From Sulfurovum sp. (GTDB lineage Bacteria; Campylobacterota; Campylobacteria; Campylobacterales; Sulfurovaceae), in the NCBI GenBank assembly GCA_026193735.1, contig JAPHUJ010000023.1, positions 1 to 6,991 on the forward strand: a DNA stretch of 6,991 bases, given 5' to 3'. The notes under the pieces were generated by a model. It was not told the origin of the DNA, ran no database searches, and saw nothing but the letters and a program-made list of their open reading frames with translations. Shown here one piece after another: positions 5,405 through 6,991 of the stretch. The first letter of the stretch is position 1. Each line of letters opens with the position of its first letter. A program made the position numbers and the translations under genes.

Positions 5405-6604
5405 ATGACATACTTAGAAAAAATTGAAAAAGCCAAAGCGAGATTGATGTTGGATCATCCGTACTTTGGAACGGTGGCATCCGCATTGACACTGGAAAAA
5501 AATAATGAGATTCTTACTTTTTCCAGTGATGGTGTAAAGATGCGCTACAACAGTGAATATCTTGACCGTCTTTCTGTAACTGAAATTGAATTTGTGATGG
5601 CAAATGGTGCAATGCATACAGTACTTCAGCACCAGGATCGTACTGCTGGACGTACAAAGTGGCTGTGGCAAACTGCAACAGATTATGTGGTAAATGGTAT
5701 GCTTGTCAAAAACGGTATGCAGCCTCCAGTATATGCCAACTATGAAGCAAAATTTGAAGGTATGTATGCTGAAGAAGTATATGAGATGCTTCGTGATGAA
5801 ATGATGGATAATAGCCAGACAAGTATGGAACAGGAACAGCAGCAGATCACTGATGCTGATGATGTACATGCAGAAAATCTGCATGTACAAAAAGATTTGA
5901 CACCTTCAAGTAATACAGACAATAAAGAGTATGATAGCACATCAGATGAGGAACAGGAAAGCAATAGTACGCAAGGCCTAGAAGAATTAAGTGAAGAACT
6001 TAAAGAACATTTTGAGCAAATATTTCAAAAAAACAAGCGTCAAGGTACACTACCTAAAGATTTGAAACTTTTAGTACCAGAGTACTTCTCACATACGATC
6101 GACTGGCGTGAATTTTTGTATGGATATATCGCTTCACATGCAAAAAGTACCTACAGTTTCAACCCGCCAAATATGAAGTATTTATATAGAGGTATCTACT
6201 TACCTTCTCTAAGTTCTGATCTTTTACGAATCATTGTTGCCATAGATACCTCCGGTTCAGTAGATGAAATACTCTTAGGTACATTTTTGGGTGAAGTAAA
6301 CTCTACTATGCAACAATACCCAAATTACGAGATAGATCTTATAACAGCAGATGCAAAGATACAATCTCATAAAGTCTTCTTACCGGGAGAAGCCTTAGAC
6401 TATGAAGTAAGTGGAGGAGGCGGAACGGATTTCCGTCCTGTGTTTGAGTATATAGACCAAAATATAAATTATCCGACACTGCTTATCTACTTTACGGACG
6501 GAGAAGGTACATTTCCCAGAGAAGAAGCATCTTATGATGTATTGTGGGTGATGCCTAAAGTGATAGATGTACCTTTTGGTGAAGTGATAGCTTTAACACT
6601 GTAA
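5405..6604 (+). CDS. DUF2201-type pseudo-metallopeptidase with VWA-like domain
   Basis: 399 residues, no signal peptide, probably cytoplasmic. Residues about 1-130 resemble the putative-metallopeptidase domain of the DUF2201 family: a helix containing MANGAMHTVLQHQDR (65-79), then WLWQTATDYVVNGMLVKNG (86-104). The family normally has AHExxH; here N67 and G68 replace His and Glu and only H71 remains, so peptidase activity is doubtful. Residues about 131-195 form an acidic Gln/Ser/Thr-rich linker, followed by a short charged helix (193-212). The C-terminal VWA-like domain (about 273-399) has an apparently intact MIDAS: DTSGS (281-285), T341 in GGGGTDFRP, and D365 in FTDGEG. Such proteins usually work with a MoxR-type AAA+ ATPase; none is in this window. 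The start matches the domain N-terminus but has no ribosome site. Function unknown. Confidence 0.82.
   Translation: MTYLEKIEKAKARLMLDHPYFGTVASALTLEKNNEILTFSSDGVKMRYNSEYLDRLSVTEIEFVMANGAMHTVLQHQDRTAGRTKWLWQTATDYVVNGMLVKNGMQPPVYANYEAKFEGMYAEEVYEMLRDEMMDNSQTSMEQEQQQITDADDVHAENLHVQKDLTPSSNTDNKEYDSTSDEEQESNSTQGLEELSEELKEHFEQIFQKNKRQGTLPKDLKLLVPEYFSHTIDWREFLYGYIASHAKSTYSFNPPNMKYLYRGIYLPSLSSDLLRIIVAIDTSGSVDEILLGTFLGEVNSTMQQYPNYEIDLITADAKIQSHKVFLPGEALDYEVSGGGGTDFRPVFEYIDQNINYPTLLIYFTDGEGTFPREEASYDVLWVMPKVIDVPFGEVIALTL
5490..5528 (+). repeat. 11-bp inverted repeat inside the VWA gene
   Basis: CACTGGAAAAA (5490-5500) and TTTTTCCAGTG (5518-5528) are exact reverse complements, separated by 17 nt. It lies about 85 nt into the coding region and encodes the strand-turn-strand segment TLEKNNEILTFSSDG. 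It could slow translation or be a cryptic regulatory stem close to the leaderless start. A chance origin is possible because the arms include A/T runs. Confidence 0.4.
5863..5889 (+). repeat. Perfect 12-bp hairpin in the VWA linker
   Basis: TGTACATGCAGA (5863-5874) and TCTGCATGTACA (5878-5889) pair completely around AAA. It falls in the codons of the poorly constrained acidic linker (DVHAENLHVQ, about residues 153-162). The structure is longer than coding constraint would explain. A template-switch event or a small palindromic insertion that kept the reading frame could have produced it. The geometry, 12-bp arms and a 3-nt loop in 27 nt, matches that of the hairpin at 2650-2676, although the sequences differ. 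Confidence 0.55.
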
Positions 6605-6751
6605 ATTAGACGCTGAGAAAATCTTTGATCTTTGTATCTCTTCTAAAACTTGAGCTAGAGAATGTTATAATATGCTTTTTATGACAGTTTCAATATAATT
6701 CCGGAATTTATAAAAAGCCGGGTTTAATAAAATTCAAAAAGAGTATTAAGT
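6605..6751 (+). promoter_or_regulatory. Intergenic region with extended -10 promoter for the lipoprotein gene
   Basis: This 147-nt gap contains no gene I can support. TGTTATAAT (6663-6671) is an extended -10 element (TGn plus TATAAT) and the best promoter here, implying a leader of roughly 75 nt. A second TATAAT (6694-6699) runs into the palindrome at 6697-6708. AAAGAG (6738-6743) is the ribosome site, 8 nt before the ATG at 6752. A 7-nt tandem repeat, ATCTTTG twice (6621-6634), follows the VWA stop. I see no convincing terminator for the upstream gene. Confidence 0.45.
6697..6708. promoter_or_regulatory. 12-bp perfect palindrome, possible operator
   Basis: AATTCCGGAATT is its own reverse complement and overlaps the end of the TATAAT at 6694-6699. 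Its position 26-37 nt after the extended -10 box, and overlapping the second box, would suit a repressor site. It is also short enough to be chance. No regulator gene is in the window to pair with it. Confidence 0.25.
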
Positions 6752-6991
6752 ATGAAAATGAGTAATAAATATTATTTGATTGGTTTGACTGTTCTGTTAC
6801 TTATTTCGGGTTGCGGACAACCTGATAAAGAGAAAAAAGATCAGGTATCAGGATTTAAGACAAACATGTCTTCGTTTATCAATACATTGGATGATGTTTC
6901 ACCCAATAAGAAAAATAGAAATGCTTTCATAGATGAGTTCATTATTAAATCAGATGTACAGTGCCAACACTATTTAGACAGACCGTTGACA
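6752..6991 (+). CDS. Putative lipoprotein, 5' part (runs off right edge)
   Basis: Eighty codons are open from the ATG at 6752 to the window edge. The N-terminus MKMSNKYY is positive, residues 8-19 are hydrophobic (LIGLTVLLLIS), and ISGC (18-21) is a lipobox with the lipidated Cys at 21. Gly at +2 gives no Asp-type inner-membrane retention signal by the E. coli rule, so outer-membrane sorting is plausible; that rule is not proven in this lineage. The mature part begins with a charged Lys/Asp/Glu tether (24-31), then a probably helical region and a second Cys at 71 in SDVQCQHYLDRPL. I do not recognise the family. AAAGAG 8 nt upstream supports the start; the ATG at 6758 is an alternative. It appears to have its own promoter. 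Confidence 0.75.
   Translation, partial: MKMSNKYYLIGLTVLLLISGCGQPDKEKKDQVSGFKTNMSSFINTLDDVSPNKKNRNAFIDEFIIKSDVQCQHYLDRPLT

Noticed and set aside
5414..5964. Minus-strand frames opposite the VWA gene (5414-5890 and 5740-5964).
   Set aside because: The longer frame is Cys/His/Ile/Phe-rich, as expected from the reverse of an acidic coding region. The plus-strand protein has a coherent domain layout.
6621..6634. Tandem ATCTTTG repeat after the VWA stop.
   Set aside because: Two 7-nt copies in AT-rich DNA are easily due to chance, and no partner structure is visible.
1..6991. CRISPR arrays, tRNA or rRNA genes, insertion sequences, integrase sites.
   Set aside because: I saw no regularly spaced repeats, tRNA-like cloverleaf, rRNA segment, transposase or terminal repeats.

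Overview
The window looks like chromosomal DNA of a Campylobacterota (epsilonproteobacterial) species, probably a Sulfurovum/Sulfurimonas-type relative. It is AT-rich and densely coded. It carries the start of a futalosine-pathway deaminase (mqnX) divergent from aroQ. The plus-strand order aroQ - Xaa-Pro peptidase - folK - flhF is the order I remember from Helicobacter pylori; Campylobacter jejuni has a similar mqnX/aroQ/folK/flhF cluster. This placement rests on gene content and remembered synteny, not on a database search.

Layout. Positions 1-495 (minus strand) hold the 5' part of mqnX, which runs off the left edge. A 62-bp divergent promoter region follows. Then come, all on the plus strand: aroQ (558-1034), an M24-family Xaa-Pro aminopeptidase-like gene (1102-2121), folK (2130-2648), a short divergent flhF (2705-3793), an overlapping 156-residue gene that I read as two SpoA/FliN-type domains (3783-4253), mnmA (4340-5365), and a gene with a DUF2201-type N-terminus and a VWA-like C-terminus (5405-6604). 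The 5' part of a lipoprotein gene (6752 onward) runs off the right edge. The gaps are short. Hairpins lie between aroQ and the peptidase, at the end of folK, and between folK and flhF. Two more inverted repeats lie inside the VWA gene.

Function. mqnX (menaquinone), aroQ (shikimate/chorismate), folK (folate) and mnmA (tRNA wobble-uridine thiolation) are housekeeping genes. Chorismate from the AroQ pathway feeds both the futalosine and folate pathways. The unusual part is the flhF region. In flagellated Campylobacterota, flhF is normally followed by flhG and then fliA, fliM and fliY. Here flhG is absent from that slot and a small tandem-SpoA protein, translationally overlapping flhF, sits there instead. 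FlhF itself is about 100 residues shorter than the H. pylori and C. jejuni proteins and has substitutions in GTPase motifs. This could be a decayed flagellar locus or a repurposed polar-assembly GTPase with a C-ring-like partner. It is the best candidate in the window for an undescribed system. The VWA protein is the second point of interest: the zinc-peptidase HExxH site expected in its N-terminal family appears degenerate, and its gene may be transcribed from a leaderless promoter.
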